Shown here: in pieces, positions 1-12,100 of the stretch | Position numbering within the stretch: the first letter of the stretch is position 1 | Layout: every line of letters begins with the position of its first letter | Assembly: GCA_024336345.1 (NCBI GenBank) | Contig: JANFOG010000005.1 | Coordinates: forward strand, 1,674,001 to 1,738,000 | Length of the DNA: 64,000 nt | Direction: 5' to 3' | Source of the DNA: Mariannaea sp. PMI_226 | Lineage: Eukaryota; Ascomycota; Sordariomycetes; Hypocreales; Nectriaceae | Made by a program: the position numbers and the translations under genes | The notes under the pieces: model-generated | The model's input: the letters and a program-made list of their open reading frames with translations, nothing else | Databases searched by the model: none | Told to the model about the DNA's origin: nothing

Positions 1-691
1 AGGTAATAATTTGATTGCCTGAACAGCACTCAAACAAGGGCTTCACGATCCAATAAAACACGTATTATTATGTTGGTTTTTAAAATTTTATAGATTTCTT
101 AATAGATTCAATAGTCATCTATCTATTTCCTTGACAGATACTCAGTTGTTTTTGGCTCATTGAGTCTGCCAAGGTCAAAAAAAAAGTGGCTAGTCCGCAC
201 ATCAATCATCAGATTAGGACCATATCCACAACTTGACTTGTTTCTAGAAGTTTGGTTCTCATCCGTCAAAACAGGCTTGGTATGAGATACTCTAGCAATA
301 ATCCTTGTCATCTCCTGTAGGAAAGGTTTCCCCTTCCCAGCTCACTCAGGAGTCAACGTGAGTTTTGTTTTCTCCGCGCAGGCATGACAGGAGCAGTCAC
401 ACCTAGCGCGGGGGCCGCAGCATCGACCCATTGGGTACCACACGCATCAGATGCAGGGAGACCTGTCACCAAGACCAGCTTGGCAGTTCCATCCGCTACT
501 TCGTGCGTATGAGGGTCGACAAAGGAAAGATGATGTGCTGGTTTACAACAACAACATTGGGGCGAGACAGCCCGGCGCGAGGACGCTGCCAGGGAACTGC
601 TCGAAAAGCAAGGAGCGTACGGCTGATGTTCATCTCAGCCTCCTTCAAGATTCTTTGAACTACTTGTAGCGAACATCCAACAGTGAATTGT
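1..691. other. Left-edge spacer, no gene seen
   Basis: The first hundred bases are AT-rich and the rest is mixed composition. Open frames are under 80 codons or lie antisense to the neighbouring gene's end. The right part is the downstream flank of the EsdC-like gene. I see no RNA gene or repeat here. Confidence 0.6.
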
Positions 692-1588
692 TTAGTTGAC
701 GATGATGCCGTGGCGGCGGGAGCTGGCAGAAGTGGTCTCGTACTCATCATCGCTGGCGTCGGAGCACTCGTCGCTGCTGTAGTCATAGCCGCAGCGGGAG
801 CCGCCGCAGTCGAGCTTGACACGCTCGCCCTTGCGGGTGATGCCATAGCGCTCACAGGTGCAGCTGCTGCAGTCGGAGCCGGGAGTGCTGTAGCCGGAGA
901 GCGAGGAGTCGGGCGAGGAGCTGTCAGAGCGGTAGGACAGCGAGGAGCCAGTACCGGAGTCGGAGCCGGACGAGATGTAGTGGATCATGTCATCATCGAG
1001 ACCAGCGGCGCCAAAGCGGGCAGTAAGCTCCTCAATGCTCTCGCTCTCGTAGTAGTCGGCGTTCAAGATGTTCTTGGTAGCATGGGGCGACATGGGCTTG
1101 GGGGCCTGGATCTGAGAGACGGACAGGGGGCGGCCCTTGGGGATGTCGACGGACAGGGAAGATCGCTTGTCCTTGGAGGAAGACTTGGAAGAGGACTTGG
1201 AAGAGCTCTTGCTGCTGGACTTGGACGAGGACTTGGACGAAGACTTGGAAGAAGACTTGGAGGAGGAAGACTTGGACGACTTGCGCGACTCGGAAGAGAC
1301 ATCAAGAATGTTCAACTCACGGCCAGTGGTGGGCTCGACAATAGACTCAACACGGGGGTTGTGGGTGACGTGGTAGCCATCGACGATAAAGTAGTACCAG
1401 TATCGCTGGCCAGCCTCGAGGGTTGAGTTCTGGAATCGAAAAGTGCCGGTCCAGGAACCAGACTTGGACGAGGACTTGTCCTTGGAGAGAGGGAGCTGGT
1501 CGGCGTAGTTGTCCCAGGAGCCGAGAAGATGGACGGTCTTGATACCGGAGGAGAGGCGGATGGAGAAAGTTTGCTGAATAGCCGACAT
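692..1588 (-). CDS. esdC: EsdC-like protein with N-terminal glycogen-binding (AMPK/CBM48-type) domain
   Basis: This is a single-exon gene of 298 codons. Residues about 5-95 form an AMPK-beta/CBM48-like glycogen-recognition fold, with LLGSWDNY near the start, a tryptophan-rich middle and a WYYFIVDGYHVTHNPR strand. A low-complexity Ser/Lys tract (SSSK repeats, about residues 100-140) follows, then an acidic Ser-rich tail with clustered cysteines (CSSCTC and later CGGSRC) that could bind metal. Fungal proteins of this plan include Aspergillus nidulans EsdC, an early sexual development protein under VeA control. The symbol is by domain architecture only; a developmental role here is inference. 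The start ATG opens directly on the conserved domain and no intron is needed. The DNA encoding the Ser/Lys tract is a strongly strand-biased near-repeat, which creates long shadow frames on the other strand. Confidence 0.85.
   Translation of the reverse strand: MSAIQQTFSIRLSSGIKTVHLLGSWDNYADQLPLSKDKSSSKSGSWTGTFRFQNSTLEAGQRYWYYFIVDGYHVTHNPRVESIVEPTTGRELNILDVSSESRKSSKSSSSKSSSKSSSKSSSKSSSKSSSKSSSKSSSKDKRSSLSVDIPKGRPLSVSQIQAPKPMSPHATKNILNADYYESESIEELTARFGAAGLDDDMIHYISSGSDSGTGSSLSYRSDSSSPDSSLSGYSTPGSDCSSCTCERYGITRKGERVKLDCGGSRCGYDYSSDECSDASDDEYETTSASSRRHGIIVN
1168..1281 (-). repeat. Ser-Ser-Ser-Lys codon repeat inside the EsdC-like gene
   Basis: Imperfect 12-bp units coding SSSK run head to tail within the gene. 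The strand is purine/pyrimidine skewed, so length variation by slippage is plausible. Confidence 0.8.
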
Positions 1589-4500
1589 TTTTGCTTTTTG
1601 GTTGAATTATGTGTATTATAAACTTGGTTTTTTTGATGCTGCTGAAAAGGGTGATGAATTTAGTCGTGTGTTTGATCGTTTGATGAGCAAGAGAAATCCC
1701 AGATTTCTGTTATTAGAGTGGAAAATTATGAAATGGTGAAATGTGCAAAAAGAGAAAAAATTGGTTTGAAAAAGGTTTGTCTCTGAAGCTGACCGGCAAC
1801 TCTTGAGTTTGGTTGAAAATTTTGGTGTTTTGAGCGTGAAGTTTGCTGCAAGAGCAGATTAAGAGACAAAGATTAGAAGAATAAAGTAGAGACCAGCCCT
1901 ACGGGAACAAGGGAAAACAAACAAAAGGTGAAAGGGGGGAAAACAGAAACTGAAATTTCAGTATTGAGAAGCTTGCTGAAGAAGAGAAGAGAAAAAAAAG
2001 AGAGAGGAAAATAGGTCGGGGGCTATCTTGACACTTATATGTGAGGCGGCCAACCATCACGACCTTTTTCCTTTGGTGGGGATGGGAGGGAGCGCATAGC
2101 GCAGTACAGGCGAGCAGCATTGAGGCGAGCACAAAACAAGCATGGCACAGCCTTGGACCCTGTGGCCTTGAATTGAAGGTGCCATGCGTGCCCTGCAGTG
2201 CAGAGCGCTGTGCAGAGTGCATGGCGTGGGCTGCATGGCGGCGCGGTACGCTGCAGAGCGGTGCCCTCATCCTGGAAGCACAGGACAGAAACCAGGCAGG
2301 CCAACTACAGGAACGCCAAACTCGGCCGTCGCCATGGCTTCGGCAGAGAGGGGGGCCAACTTACTCCGCTCTAGGAAATACGGGAATGGGATACAATGGA
2401 CGTCAGCTCCCCTCTGCAAATACTAAGAGGCCCGGCCAATGAGGGGCGGCGCGGCAGGGAAACATTGAGTTCATCTTGTGGATGCCGGCAGCCATCGCGG
2501 CGCTCGTCACACGCCCGGGCCCTGGAAGACCGGGCGGTTACCAACAATCCAGCGAGTCGCAGCACGTCCTTGGCCCTGCCCCAGCCGCGAGAAGCGGGGT
2601 GGCCTAGCGGGTGAAAAGAAGGCCCCCCCAGGACCGCCCCAACGCTAGGCAACGCACCTAGAGAAACGTCCGCGATAGGCTCGCCGCTTGCTGCAGCTTC
2701 AGCGTCTATTCCTCCAGCTTCATTGGCCCGTAACACCGCCTGGGGGCTGGAGCGTACCCTCGTCACCCGAGGCGCGGCCAATGAACGACCCCAGACCGCA
2801 CAATGACGAGCTGAATGGAGTACAAATGGTGATATCGATACAAGATGCATGCACTACAACTCTGTTGCTACTATTGCTGCTGCCCCCAGTTACTGCTGCA
2901 ACCCTCGACTCCCGATGCCCATGTCACGCCTCTATTCCTGACTGCTATGATGCCATAGGCTGCGCTTCTCCTCCATCCCCCCCAAAATGCCCACCCATCA
3001 CCTCTCACGCTTGCTGCAGACCGAAGGGAATTTTCCTTTCAAGAGGGAAGGGTACCACAGATCATGCATGCACACTCGCCCCTCCTTATGCCGGTGATTC
3101 CCCCCCCTCGCTCACTCCGTCATTGGTCTCTTTCTGTCAATGTAATGCACCTTGACGGGATGACCATGCAGTCAGGAAGGGGGATCGGGCGAGTCGGAGT
3201 ACACACTTGAGAGGCGATTGACATGCCGCTAATTACTGTACTTTTCAGTTCATGCTTGCTAGATGCTCCCTCCTTTCTCTGGGACCAGTCGGAGCGTCGA
3301 GTCTTTTCTTAGACGGAGCTATAGTACTGGAGAGCGTATTACACGGCCGATTAATATCATAATCGTCCAGCCAACGCGTCATTCTATACGTCAATGGGGT
3401 GTAAATCCGTAACTATTCACAAGTAGCAGCGCTGTTCCATCTACAGATGAGTGTGTAAGAAGTGAGTACTATTTTCGCTTACAGAATGCTCCGTACACGG
3501 TCGCCTACGACACCCCGGCAATCACAGGCTCAAGGCAACAAGGTTGATCACTTCTAAGCGCGGACGACCAGGCCCCCCATGCTTCAATATTTTCTCGACT
3601 TTCTTGGCCGAAGGAAAATAGTCATGCGATGGCGGCTGAACTTTGGAAGGTTTCCCTTCCTTTCTCCACAGCAAACACCCCGTCGCTCTCCTTTGCTTTT
3701 CACTACTTGCTCCGACTTAGGGGCGGACAAGAAAAAGACACAGAGAAGGATGGTCTGCCAATAGTAGTATGATATGATGTCCAGAGTTGACATCTAGATC
3801 AACACGGGCCTCGTCCTGTGCGGCCGTCCTCGTGCCCTCCGCAAAGTTGACTACCTCGTATACTGTCCCACATGCCCCATCCTTCTTCGAGTCCTTCTTC
3901 AAGCCCATCAATGATGAGAAGCTCCTTCGAGTGAATAGACTAACTTAATAGTCAACGGAGCAATCACCGACACCATCCTTTTGGCCTCATGCATGCCATT
4001 CCGCATTTAGCCCCGGCGGGTATGTGAGGTCTGTCACACGGCACTTGCATTCCCATCACCCATGCTACTCAACTATCATTTCCATTGTGATAGCTAGTAT
4101 TCACTTTCAAAGAGGAGTAAAGAGGGGGCATGAGGAAGAAGGTAGCGGGTTCCACTCCGGCCTCAGTCCGCGCGGGCCTCGCTCCCGAGGTCATTCTCTT
4201 GGACTTTCCTCCAAGCAGACAGAGGAACATGGGTCTCCCGCATAAGCCTGGAGAAGCTGAAAATGACAGATTGGGGACTTTGTGATTGCAAGGTGGCTGG
4301 CTGCATCAGGAAACTAGAAGCCATAGGATAGCTATTCTCCTTTCCGAGACCACCAACTCCATCGAGTCTAGGGATCCTCTTCGGAGGTGATAGATGATGA
4401 TGTTATCACCTCTAGCCTGTGATTCGATCATCCCGAGGATATAGTACGCATTCGGTGGCTTTGATAGTCTTGTTACTGAGTGCAACACACCAGTTTCTCT

Positions 4501-5081
4501 CAAGTAATCATGACAAAAGTGCGGATTGGTAGGTCATGTTTCCCCTCTTTGTATAGCTGCGGAATCGAAGGTAGTTTGCCGCCTGGTAATGTGATACGGA
4601 CTGCATCGAACATTACGCGGGCAACTCGTGACCATGCGTTGAGTGAGAGATTAGATCTAGTTCACCGTGCTAAGAGTAATATAATTGTTTCTCCGAGGAA
4701 TATTAGATAGTATGGGTAATTGCCTAGGTGACTACTTCACAAAGCATAGCGGAACCATGACTGATGCGTTCAAGGCCAGTCGAAGTTGTTGAGATCAAAT
4801 TACAGGAGCAGGTAGAATAGAATGCACGGTTATGAATTCCGGCTTGTAGGTGAAACAAAAAACGTAGATCAATGTTCCAATTCGGTTACGAGAAGTTAAA
4901 ATCAAGGCTGAAATAGGGTAATTGTTGACAAAACGCTGCAAAAGAGGTGAGAACCATTGGCCGTAAAAACAAAATGAAAAGAAACTACATAGTTTGGTCG
5001 CCAGAAATAACATTAGCTATATAGTGTAACTCATCGCAAGGATTTCCAACAAACCACCTACTCAGGCGCCAACGCCTGACA
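1589..5081. other. 3.5 kb spacer between EsdC-like gene and tRNA-Asp
   Basis: Both strands were read and no convincing gene was found. The longest frames (about 155-160 codons around 2371-3155) have leucine/proline-rich or random composition, overlap one another and match no family I know. The 2050-2800 part is GC-richer and is probably the promoter and leader of the EsdC-like gene. The rest shows no repeat or RNA gene. Confidence 0.55.
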
Positions 5082-5153
5082 TCTTCCGTAGTATAGTGGT
5101 CAGTATGCAAGCTTGTCACGCTTGAGACCCGGGTTCAATTCCCGGCGGGAGAG
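5082..5153 (+). tRNA. tRNA-Asp (anticodon GTC)
   Basis: The 72-nt cloverleaf is complete. A 7-bp acceptor stem starts TCTTCCG and is closed by CGGGAGA with discriminator G. The D-arm contains AGTATAGTGG. The anticodon arm CAAGC / TTGTCAC / GCTTG gives anticodon GTC, and the T-arm is CCCGG-GTTCAATTCCCGG type with GGTTCAATTCC. There is no intron and CCA is not encoded, as expected in eukaryotes. A run of six T at 5185-5190 downstream fits a Pol III terminator. The gene stands alone, between the EsdC-like gene and the HD-domain gene. Confidence 0.97.
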
Positions 5154-5750
5154 TCCGCCGCCTGTGATACGCAGGTTACCAATCTTTTTTGGAGTTACAA
5201 TTGTTTTTTTATTTTATCAATTTTTTTTTTAAAATTTTTCGAAAATGAATTCTTTTTCACATAACGGCTGTTTTATTATCAACGCGCTGTTCTGTCCGGT
5301 CAGCCGCGATTTTTATTCGGAGCGTGAAACATAATCCTGTATGAGCAGGCAACAACGCTAAATTCACTGCAGGCTCGCGTTGGACCTACCATAACAAGAC
5401 GCCGTTTGAGTCACCCTAATCGTGAATCTGCTTGAATCAGTTAGGGCTTGGGTTGTTGCTTAGCCTCTGTGGGGATTGATTGGAAATCCCCAAACATGTT
5501 TGGTAGAAATTCCCAGGTGTCTTGGTTTGATTGACGCCATTCGTGAGGCTAAGGTCGCTTGTTGAGCCTCACCGGTTACCTTAAACCCAACGACGTGCAT
5601 CAGAGCCTGGCGGTGACGGACAACAATAAGGATAATAAATAAACAGCCCCTAATCTGTTCATCGTTCCTAAGAACTCGAGCCTTTTTTTTTTCCAATTCC
5701 TATTGTTCTACAAACGAGAAAGCAATCAATCACAAACTACCTGAATCATC
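5154..5750. other. Spacer and promoter region of the HD-domain gene
   Basis: T-rich after the tRNA, then mixed. A frame of 78 codons on the minus strand has no family likeness. The last 60 bases (caatcaatcac-type, A-rich) look like a leader to the ATG at 5751. Confidence 0.5.
5185..5190 (+). terminator. Pol III poly-T stop after tRNA-Asp
   Basis: Six consecutive T begin 32 nt after the tRNA 3' end, with a second run of eight T near 5203-5210 as a backup signal. Established knowledge: four or more T on the non-template strand end RNA polymerase III transcription. Confidence 0.7.
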
Positions 5751-6383
5751 ATGGGTTCCCAAGATTTTGGCATCGACGACGTCCTCATTGGAAAGGTGAC
5801 CGCCTACGTCGCCGAATACATGTCCCACTACGACGCCTCCCACGACTTCAATCACATTCAGCGTGTCCTCCGCCTGTCCCAACACATCCAATCCCTTACC
5901 CCCAACACCGATCGGTCCATCGTCACCCTCTCCGCCCTCCTCCACGACGTCGGCGACAAGAAGTACCTGAAGCCTGGCGAGGACTCGTCAACCCTCGTGG
6001 CCACCTACCTTCGCTCCCTGGGCGTCCCAGCTGCGCTCGCCGACACCATCCAGACCATCTGCCTGGGCGTCAGCTACTCGTCCGAGATCAAGGACCCTGA
6101 ACGCGTGCGCCGGCTCATCGAGAAGCACCCGGAACTCGCGGTCGTGCAGGACGCCGACCGGCTCGACGCAATCGGAGCCGTGGGAATCGCGCGGACTTTT
6201 GCCTTCGGCGGGGCAAAGAACCGCACGCTGGAAAACACAATGGAGCACTTCGACGACAAGCTTCTGCTGCTGGAGGGAATGATGAAGACGGACGAAGGCA
6301 TGAGATTGGCTAAGGAGCGGACATCAAGGTTACGACTCATGAAGGAGTGGTGGCTTTCGGAAACGGGTGCCGAAGTTGTTTGA
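5751..6383 (+). CDS. HD-domain phosphohydrolase (YedJ/YpgQ-like)
   Basis: This is a single-exon gene of 210 codons covering one HD domain. The metal ligands are visible: a first His in [11 protein letters not shown] (about residues 31-41), the HD pair in [10 protein letters not shown] (about 65-74) and the distal Asp in [14 protein letters not shown] (about 132-145), followed by a [10 protein letters not shown] loop. This spacing is that of the bacterial YedJ/YpgQ branch, in which characterised members hydrolyse nucleotides (for example dNTP pyrophosphohydrolysis by YpgQ). The substrate of the fungal members is not something I can read from sequence. No signal peptide or membrane segment is present, so it is probably cytosolic. 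The start is supported by the A-rich leader and the HD domain starting within 30 residues. Confidence 0.9.
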   Translation: MGSQDFGIDDVLIGKVTAYVAEYMSHYDASHDFNHIQRVLRLSQHIQSLTPNTDRSIVTLSALLHDVGDKKYLKPGEDSSTLVATYLRSLGVPAALADTIQTICLGVSYSSEIKDPERVRRLIEKHPELAVVQDADRLDAIGAVGIARTFAFGGAKNRTLENTMEHFDDKLLLLEGMMKTDEGMRLAKERTSRLRLMKEWWLSETGAEVV

Positions 6384-7293
6384 ATGGCAAAATACAATAA
6401 TAATCATAAAGAGGTAGATAGGCCAGTCAAGGCTGACAAAAACTTACCTAAGTCTGCGTAGGAAAAGGTCTCGGTAAATTGGATAGGTAGATTAGGTGAG
6501 GAACAGGCACAAAAGATACTTTCACAAATCCCCCAAGCTAAGAAAGCCTCCCTTCAGGATTCTTTTTTCTGGCCGTCATTGGTCAGCTAAAGTCATTGAA
6601 TGTCACTGAGAGAGGGAAAAAAAGCCAACTGGAAAGGTTTTGAAATACCTATTGGGGCCTCGCGGGTAATGGCGTTTAGTCATGTGTCAGCATATCGTAA
6701 GACCTACGATCTGAGGTCATCCACACTTCCTGAAGTAGCCTACCTTGTTGGACAAGGGCGTCTTCCCCGGTCCCAGTGGATAACGTACCAAGGGAATCAA
6801 TGTTTGGTGACGAGCGGAAGATGATGTCCATTCGAATGTCCGCGAAAAAGAACTCAGACTAGGCTCGAATGTATTATTGCTCAATATAATCTTTATATGT
6901 CTGTCTCTGTCTATATTCGTGCGTGTTTGCCCCCCCATCTTGACATTTGTCCAACATTCTCATTTTCGGTCGTACGGCATTGGCTACAACGACACCATTA
7001 TAGTGACCAGTCCTCTTGCATTGGACGCTCCTCTGATCTGACAATTCTTGCATATAGTTCCCCAGCCAAATCATTGAACGGCGTCGCAGCCAACATACTA
7101 AAAGCAATTCACTGCATCGCATCGACATTCATCCTCAATATCATCACATCCTCTCTTTGGCCGTTTCTTCTATAAACCTCAGTCTGCCCTTTCTACCCGA
7201 TTCCCAAATGCCAGAGAGCCCTCGCTCAATACAGAGTCATTAAAATTCCAATTCTGGGTTCCAGTCGCATTTTCTCACTCACTCGTTATCAAC
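6384..7293. other. Spacer between HD-domain gene and F-box-like gene
   Basis: Only short overlapping frames under 95 codons with random composition occur here. The right third (7150-7290) is C/T-rich, as expected for the promoter and leader of the next gene. Confidence 0.5.
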
Positions 7294-7920
7294 ATGAACG
7301 AGCTTCCGCTTGAGCTCGTTGAAGAAATTCTTCATCACCTCCCCTCTTCCTCCTGTCCGAGTGCCCGCCTCACATCCCGCACATTCAATGCCATCCTCTC
7401 CAGACGCACATTTCATGTTCTCGCCTCCTTCATCGAGAATCCCGAGGCGGCAAAACAAACCTTGACAGCAACAGCACGAGACCCTGCGCACCGGACCCGT
7501 GCCATCTGGTCCCCACACTGTCTCGTGCCAGAGGGTCTCCCCATCACGGAGTCCTTTCTCCTTGCCCTGTGGACCAGCCTGCACGGCGTATCCTGGACTC
7601 CGCCATCGGACTTGGTCTACGATGTTGGTGATGACTACAACTATGACGAAGTCGGCGACAGCTCCCTGGAAAGGAGGCGACTTACCGTCTCCACGCTACA
7701 ACTCTACCTCGAGAAGGAAGTAAATGTCACCGAGGAAGCATTGCGGGATGCCATGTTCCGATATGCACTCTATCTCAGTTACGTGGCCCGTGATAAGAAA
7801 GCTGCGCCGCACGCATGGGTGTTTGATTTCCTGCTGCATAAAGACACAAAAGTTGCGACGACAAAGGTTTGTGATGCGATGAAGCAAATATCAGTAATGC
7901 ATTGGGAAGGGCGGGTTTAG
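7294..7920 (+). CDS. F-box-like protein
   Basis: This is a single-exon gene of 208 codons. The N-terminus NELPLELVEEILHHLP, followed by a spaced Cys/Arg-rich helix and SRTFNAILSRRTFHVL, is the F-box signature (LPxEL...I...L, then a C-terminal helix with R-F). F-box proteins connect targets to Skp1 in SCF ubiquitin ligases, and the target here cannot be read. The remainder (about residues 60-208) lacks leucine-rich or WD repeats, contains an acidic stretch (VGDDYNYDEVGD) and resembles the lineage-specific F-box proteins common in filamentous fungi. The start is the first Met, directly on the F-box. Confidence 0.8.
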   Translation: MNELPLELVEEILHHLPSSSCPSARLTSRTFNAILSRRTFHVLASFIENPEAAKQTLTATARDPAHRTRAIWSPHCLVPEGLPITESFLLALWTSLHGVSWTPPSDLVYDVGDDYNYDEVGDSSLERRRLTVSTLQLYLEKEVNVTEEALRDAMFRYALYLSYVARDKKAAPHAWVFDFLLHKDTKVATTKVCDAMKQISVMHWEGRV

Positions 7921-8247
7921 AATGGTCTTTAAAGGAATGAGGTTTGTGTATTAAAAAATAAAATAGATACCGCATGAAGGTATATATATAAATATGTATT
8001 TCCATAATGGAAATCCAAAATGCTTTCTTTCCGGTCCAAGTGTTCCATATCCCATGTCCCCTGGTCCGCTGTGTCATAAATGTCTATTTATCCGCAGCTC
8101 GTAATATGTATAGTAATTATATCCAAACGCCAATCGCTTTTTTTCGCGAAAAACAGGTTTATCCAAGTTCAAATGCTTCGCTATCATGTTCCCATTAAAC
8201 GGGCCGAAAATTCAAGGTGGTGGTCATGTGTAAGGAGGGTGGTCTTT
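7921..8247. other. Convergent 3' spacer
   Basis: AT-rich spacer holding the 3' ends of the F-box-like gene and the GPI-anchored protein gene. It contains short TA runs near 7980 and no gene. Confidence 0.6.
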
Positions 8248-9199
8248 TTAAATGAGGTAAGCAGCAGCTGCTACGGCGAGAGCAAGCATGCCGCTGACAG
8301 TGTTGGCCGTGGCGGCGCCGGTAACGGTCTCGGGGCCGGATGTGGAAGTGGGGCCGACGGGGACCCGAGTCTCGGACCCGGATGGCTGGTTGCCGTTCTG
8401 GTTGTTCGCGCCCTTCTGGCTAACTCCCTTATGCCCATGTCCGCTATTATGTCCTCCGTGGCCGGCAGTGCCGTTACCATGGTGATGTGGGGATCCGGAA
8501 GGAACTGGGCGAGAAGCGGTGGTTTGGGGCTCACCTCCGGGAGGGTAGAGGGGCGAGGTGTAGGTGATTGTTCGAGTCTTGGATTCACCAGTTTGTGTAG
8601 GGTTGGGGTAGACAACGGTCACACACTTGGTGGTGTATCCAGTAGCAGTGGCAGTGCCGTGGCCTGGTAGAGTGGAGTTGCCGTGATGGCCTGGATGGCC
8701 TCGATGACCGCCTGGATGTCCGGGTTGAGTAGTATTGTAGTGAGCCCTTGTAGTGGGAACGGGGTGGGTGTAGACGGTTGTAAGAGTTTCAATAGCAGAA
8801 GAGGATGTGGTAGTATAGCTAGGCTGACACAAAGCAGCAGGAAGAGTTGTAGGAGCTCCCGTATAGTAAACGACGCACTTGAGAAGTGAAGTTAGTATGG
8901 GTTGGGACAGGTTTCTGTTGACTACAGATACTACTCACGTTCTTCTCGCAGGCAGCCTCTCCATGAGAGCCAGGCTTCTCGTAGCAGCTAGCAGTTCCGC
9001 CAAGAGGGGGATACACTGAAAGGTTGCTCGTGCATCGTCCCGCTGTACCCTTTCCGTATGCATCACATCTTAGGATGATATCTCCTCCGAGGCAGTAGCT
9101 GGTATTGGGTTCGTCGCAGAAATAATCCCCATTCTTCTCAACATAGCCGGCGTTGGCTGCGGCTGCAGCAGCGAGTACAAGTAGACTGGTAGTTCTCAT
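8248..9199 (-). CDS. Secreted GPI-anchored Thr/Pro/Gly-rich surface protein
   Basis: Two exons (9199-8939 and 8877-8248, intron GTGAGT...CAAG, phase 0) give 296 residues. Residues 1-17 are a signal peptide (MRTTSLLVLAAAAAANA). Residues about 18-105 form a cysteine-rich domain with at least eight Cys (FCDEP, YCLGG, RCDAYG, RCTSN, SCYEK, CEKN, CVVYY, LCQPS), suggesting an extracellular disulphide fold. A Thr/Ser/Pro/His/Gly-rich linker (GHPGGHRGHPGHHGN and similar) is probably O-glycosylated. The end (GAATANTVSGMLALAVAAAAYLI) is a hydrophobic tail with small residues before it, as in GPI addition signals. It most likely sits on the plasma membrane or in the cell wall. The Cys-domain family is not one I can name, so function is unknown. 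The join restores a continuous Cys-bearing frame that either exon alone would lose. Confidence 0.87.
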
Positions 9200-12100
9200 T
9201 GTTGATGTAGATAGTTAGGTAGCCTTGAAGTGAGTCGTAGAGGTGACTTGAACGAGCGGACTAATAGATGGATGAGGTTGATTAAGGTTGGTGGAGTTGA
9301 GTAAGAAGTAATCGATCTTCGATATAGGTCGATCCTTAAAACGAAAGACTGATGGTGTGTTGAGGCGATGGGAATATCAGCCTAGGTAGAGATCCGGCGA
9401 GGTCGTCCTTATATCCCGAAGCTGGCTTCAGCCCTCGCCCTCGGGGTGTGCCTCGTTTGTCAAAATTAGGAAAAAAGCCATCTTCCGTCTCTGGATCAGT
9501 CTTCCCGTGGTGACGGCCTAAACTTGCATGACTGACAACACCATTTTTGCTATAGAGCTGGTTGAAAGTGCAAAGACAATACGAGGTGCGGGTTCCCGGC
9601 GTGGACAAGCGTGGGTCGCCGTATTGCTGACAGCCACTCAAGCCACTGTTAGCCTGCACACCCAGTTCCAAAAACGGAAAACGGGACGGACGCCGTATCA
9701 TGGGCCCTTTACTATCTCTATCGACGGAGTCAGCCACTGGGAAAGGGCCAGACTCTACGTTGCATGCAAGTTTTTGGTTGCCGAGTAGGGTCATGCTCGG
9801 GCGGATTGATTCGGCAAGTTCCAGCAAGTTATGGCAGTGTTGCGCCACAAGACCCTGGGTGACGAATAATCGGGCTTTATCAGCCCCGACCGCCGGTAGA
9901 CTCCACACCGGACAAGACGGGGCGGAGGTTAGACCTGCGTCACGATGTGGCACTGCTGGAAAGCCACGAGCCTCATGCTGTCGTGGTGGTGTGTGCGTGC
10001 GTAAGTGTAAAGGTAGTCTATGGCGTTTTTCCTTTTTTCCTCTTTCTTTCCTTGGCAGGCAGATGGGCGGAGGCGAAGGGGTGGTGACAAGAGGTTAGCG
10101 GTGGTTTTTTTTTTTTTTTGACAGAGCTATTCTTGGATCATGCCTTTGGTCAATTCGAGCCTAGGGCGCCGGTCATTTGCCGGACCTACCGTGATCCGTA
10201 CCGGACGCTCCCGCCATTGCGACAATCATGGCGCCAAGCCCTACGAGGTCCCCGGATTTCCCTCTGGAATTTGCTGGAAATGCCTGGGTGCTCTTTGCTA
10301 GCTCAGGGAAATGGAGCACTAGGAACTCCATAGATAGAAGCAAGCCCACCATCCCATACAACGTAGTCTAGCTCGTCGATGACCTCAGTGGTAGCAAGGC
10401 AGATCCCCGGGACCCTGTGTCTTGGCTCCCGTTCTCGGGATATTGCGAGTACTACGTAGGCACCAAAGCAAGATCTACTACGTACTGATCTACAAATGGT
10501 GGGCCATTCTTTCATTCTACCGCCTCTGTTTGTCTAAGTCGTATGTAAGAGCAAATGACGAGAACTTCAAAACCATGTCCCTGCAGTGAATCGTAAAATG
10601 AAGACCCTGTATGCGTCCCGTGCTGATCTGTTTACCTCGCATTGTCGGAGAATTCAATTTTGTTTTCAATTATCGGTGGCACGTCGCTATTGGCCCCCAA
10701 CAGGTCAAATGCATTCGTGGCAGACCTCGTGTCGAGCAGAGGAGAGGAAGAGCGTGCCGATATCCTGAACAAGAATAGCTACCCAGTCTCTCCGATCCTG
10801 ATGACGACCCCCCGTCGCAACGTTGCGTACAGAGTAAGAACCTTAGCTGAGCTCTCGGGTCAGTCAGGCGAGCTACCCAACTGGTCAGATCCATTTTTTC
10901 CTTCTTGGACGTTGCCGTCTACTCCGAAGTGGTGGCTTGACTAGTCTTAAGCCTCATCCCTCAGCCCCGGCCAGTGCTTACTCCGCCAGCAATCGGTTCG
11001 CTGACGTGCTCCCCGCCAACGCTCACTGCCTCACATGCATGTCTTAGGTATTAAATGACGGGTGTCCCTCTGCGAAAATAGAAAAAAGAGGGGAGAGAAA
11101 CATAAAGTATAGTCGGCTTGCGTAAGTATCTTACACACAGAAACCGTATTTCGAGAGGGGGTGCCCTATATACAGAGCGATGAGTCGTCATTGAAGCCCT
11201 CCATCCCCACAGTGAACAGACACAACGGTGCTAGAACGAGAGTTTTTGTCTGTCGTTGGGAGACGATACGAGCACGTCTCTCATTTAAGCAGATATCGGC
11301 CCTTTCCACATTTTAGGGAACATTTCAGCTAGCCTAAACATGGCAGAGAAAATTCTCCTTGGCAGTCGTTGCTCAGACGCAGGCAGGGCAAGTCAAGGCC
11401 GTGGCGGGTTCGTATCCCCCATGCAACCGAACACCCTCCCCGCAACCATCAGTGACTCGTCTCTTCTTGGTATGCCAACATGTGCTTTAAGGCTATTTAT
11501 GTGCAGGTCTCGAACATACTGTTGGCAGGTCAAAGACCTGGCCGGCTGGCAACTCGTTCGATGGGTTTGGTGGTCCTAAAGGCCGTCAAAAGCGGATCCT
11601 GCCAATCACGAACAGGCATCTTTTGACAGGTTACTAGGGTTCGACTCGATGGCAGTGACCCATGATAGATGGCCTCTTTTACATGGACCACAACAAGGGC
11701 TTTGCGGCCCGTGTGGGCCAAACTGGGCATTCAGCGCATGCGGACTCGAATACGGTGCAGACTATTACCCATCATGTCCAAGGCCCGCGAAAATGTGTTG
11801 CGAGAACTCAGCACAGGAAATATTGCATTGTGATCTTCAGGGCCGGGCGGGACGTAAGCTTGGTAGTCCCGGGTCAACTTTGGCCGGCCAGGACGTGCGT
11901 GGCACTGCGAAGTGCTCATTAATTAAGACGTAGGCAGATCGTATATATGACTGCAGAGGGTTATTGAGGAGGTCATGGGGAGGGACGAGCGTATTGTTGT
12001 CCACGCATTTGGTTATGGCTGAAGAGGAGCAACAAGAGCGTGTGGGCTTTCATGCAATCTTCAAATGTTTGTTGACGTGAATCCGCTGCAGCTGAAGCCT

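Noticed and set aside
683..1426. 247-codon frame opposite the EsdC-like gene
   Set aside because: Ala/Gly/Leu low complexity produced by the SSSK codon repeat on the other strand; the minus-strand protein has a known domain.
2371..3155. Overlapping frames of about 155-160 codons in the EsdC-tRNA spacer
   Set aside because: On opposite strands, with low-complexity leucine or proline tracts; no recognisable domain.
9336..9953. 205-codon minus-strand frame in the long spacer
   Set aside because: Random composition, no signal or motif, overlapped by an equally long plus-strand frame at 9700-10098.
11630..11660. Possible tRNA T-arm (GGGTTCGACTC)
   Set aside because: The flanking stems do not pair and no anticodon arm or acceptor stem can be drawn.
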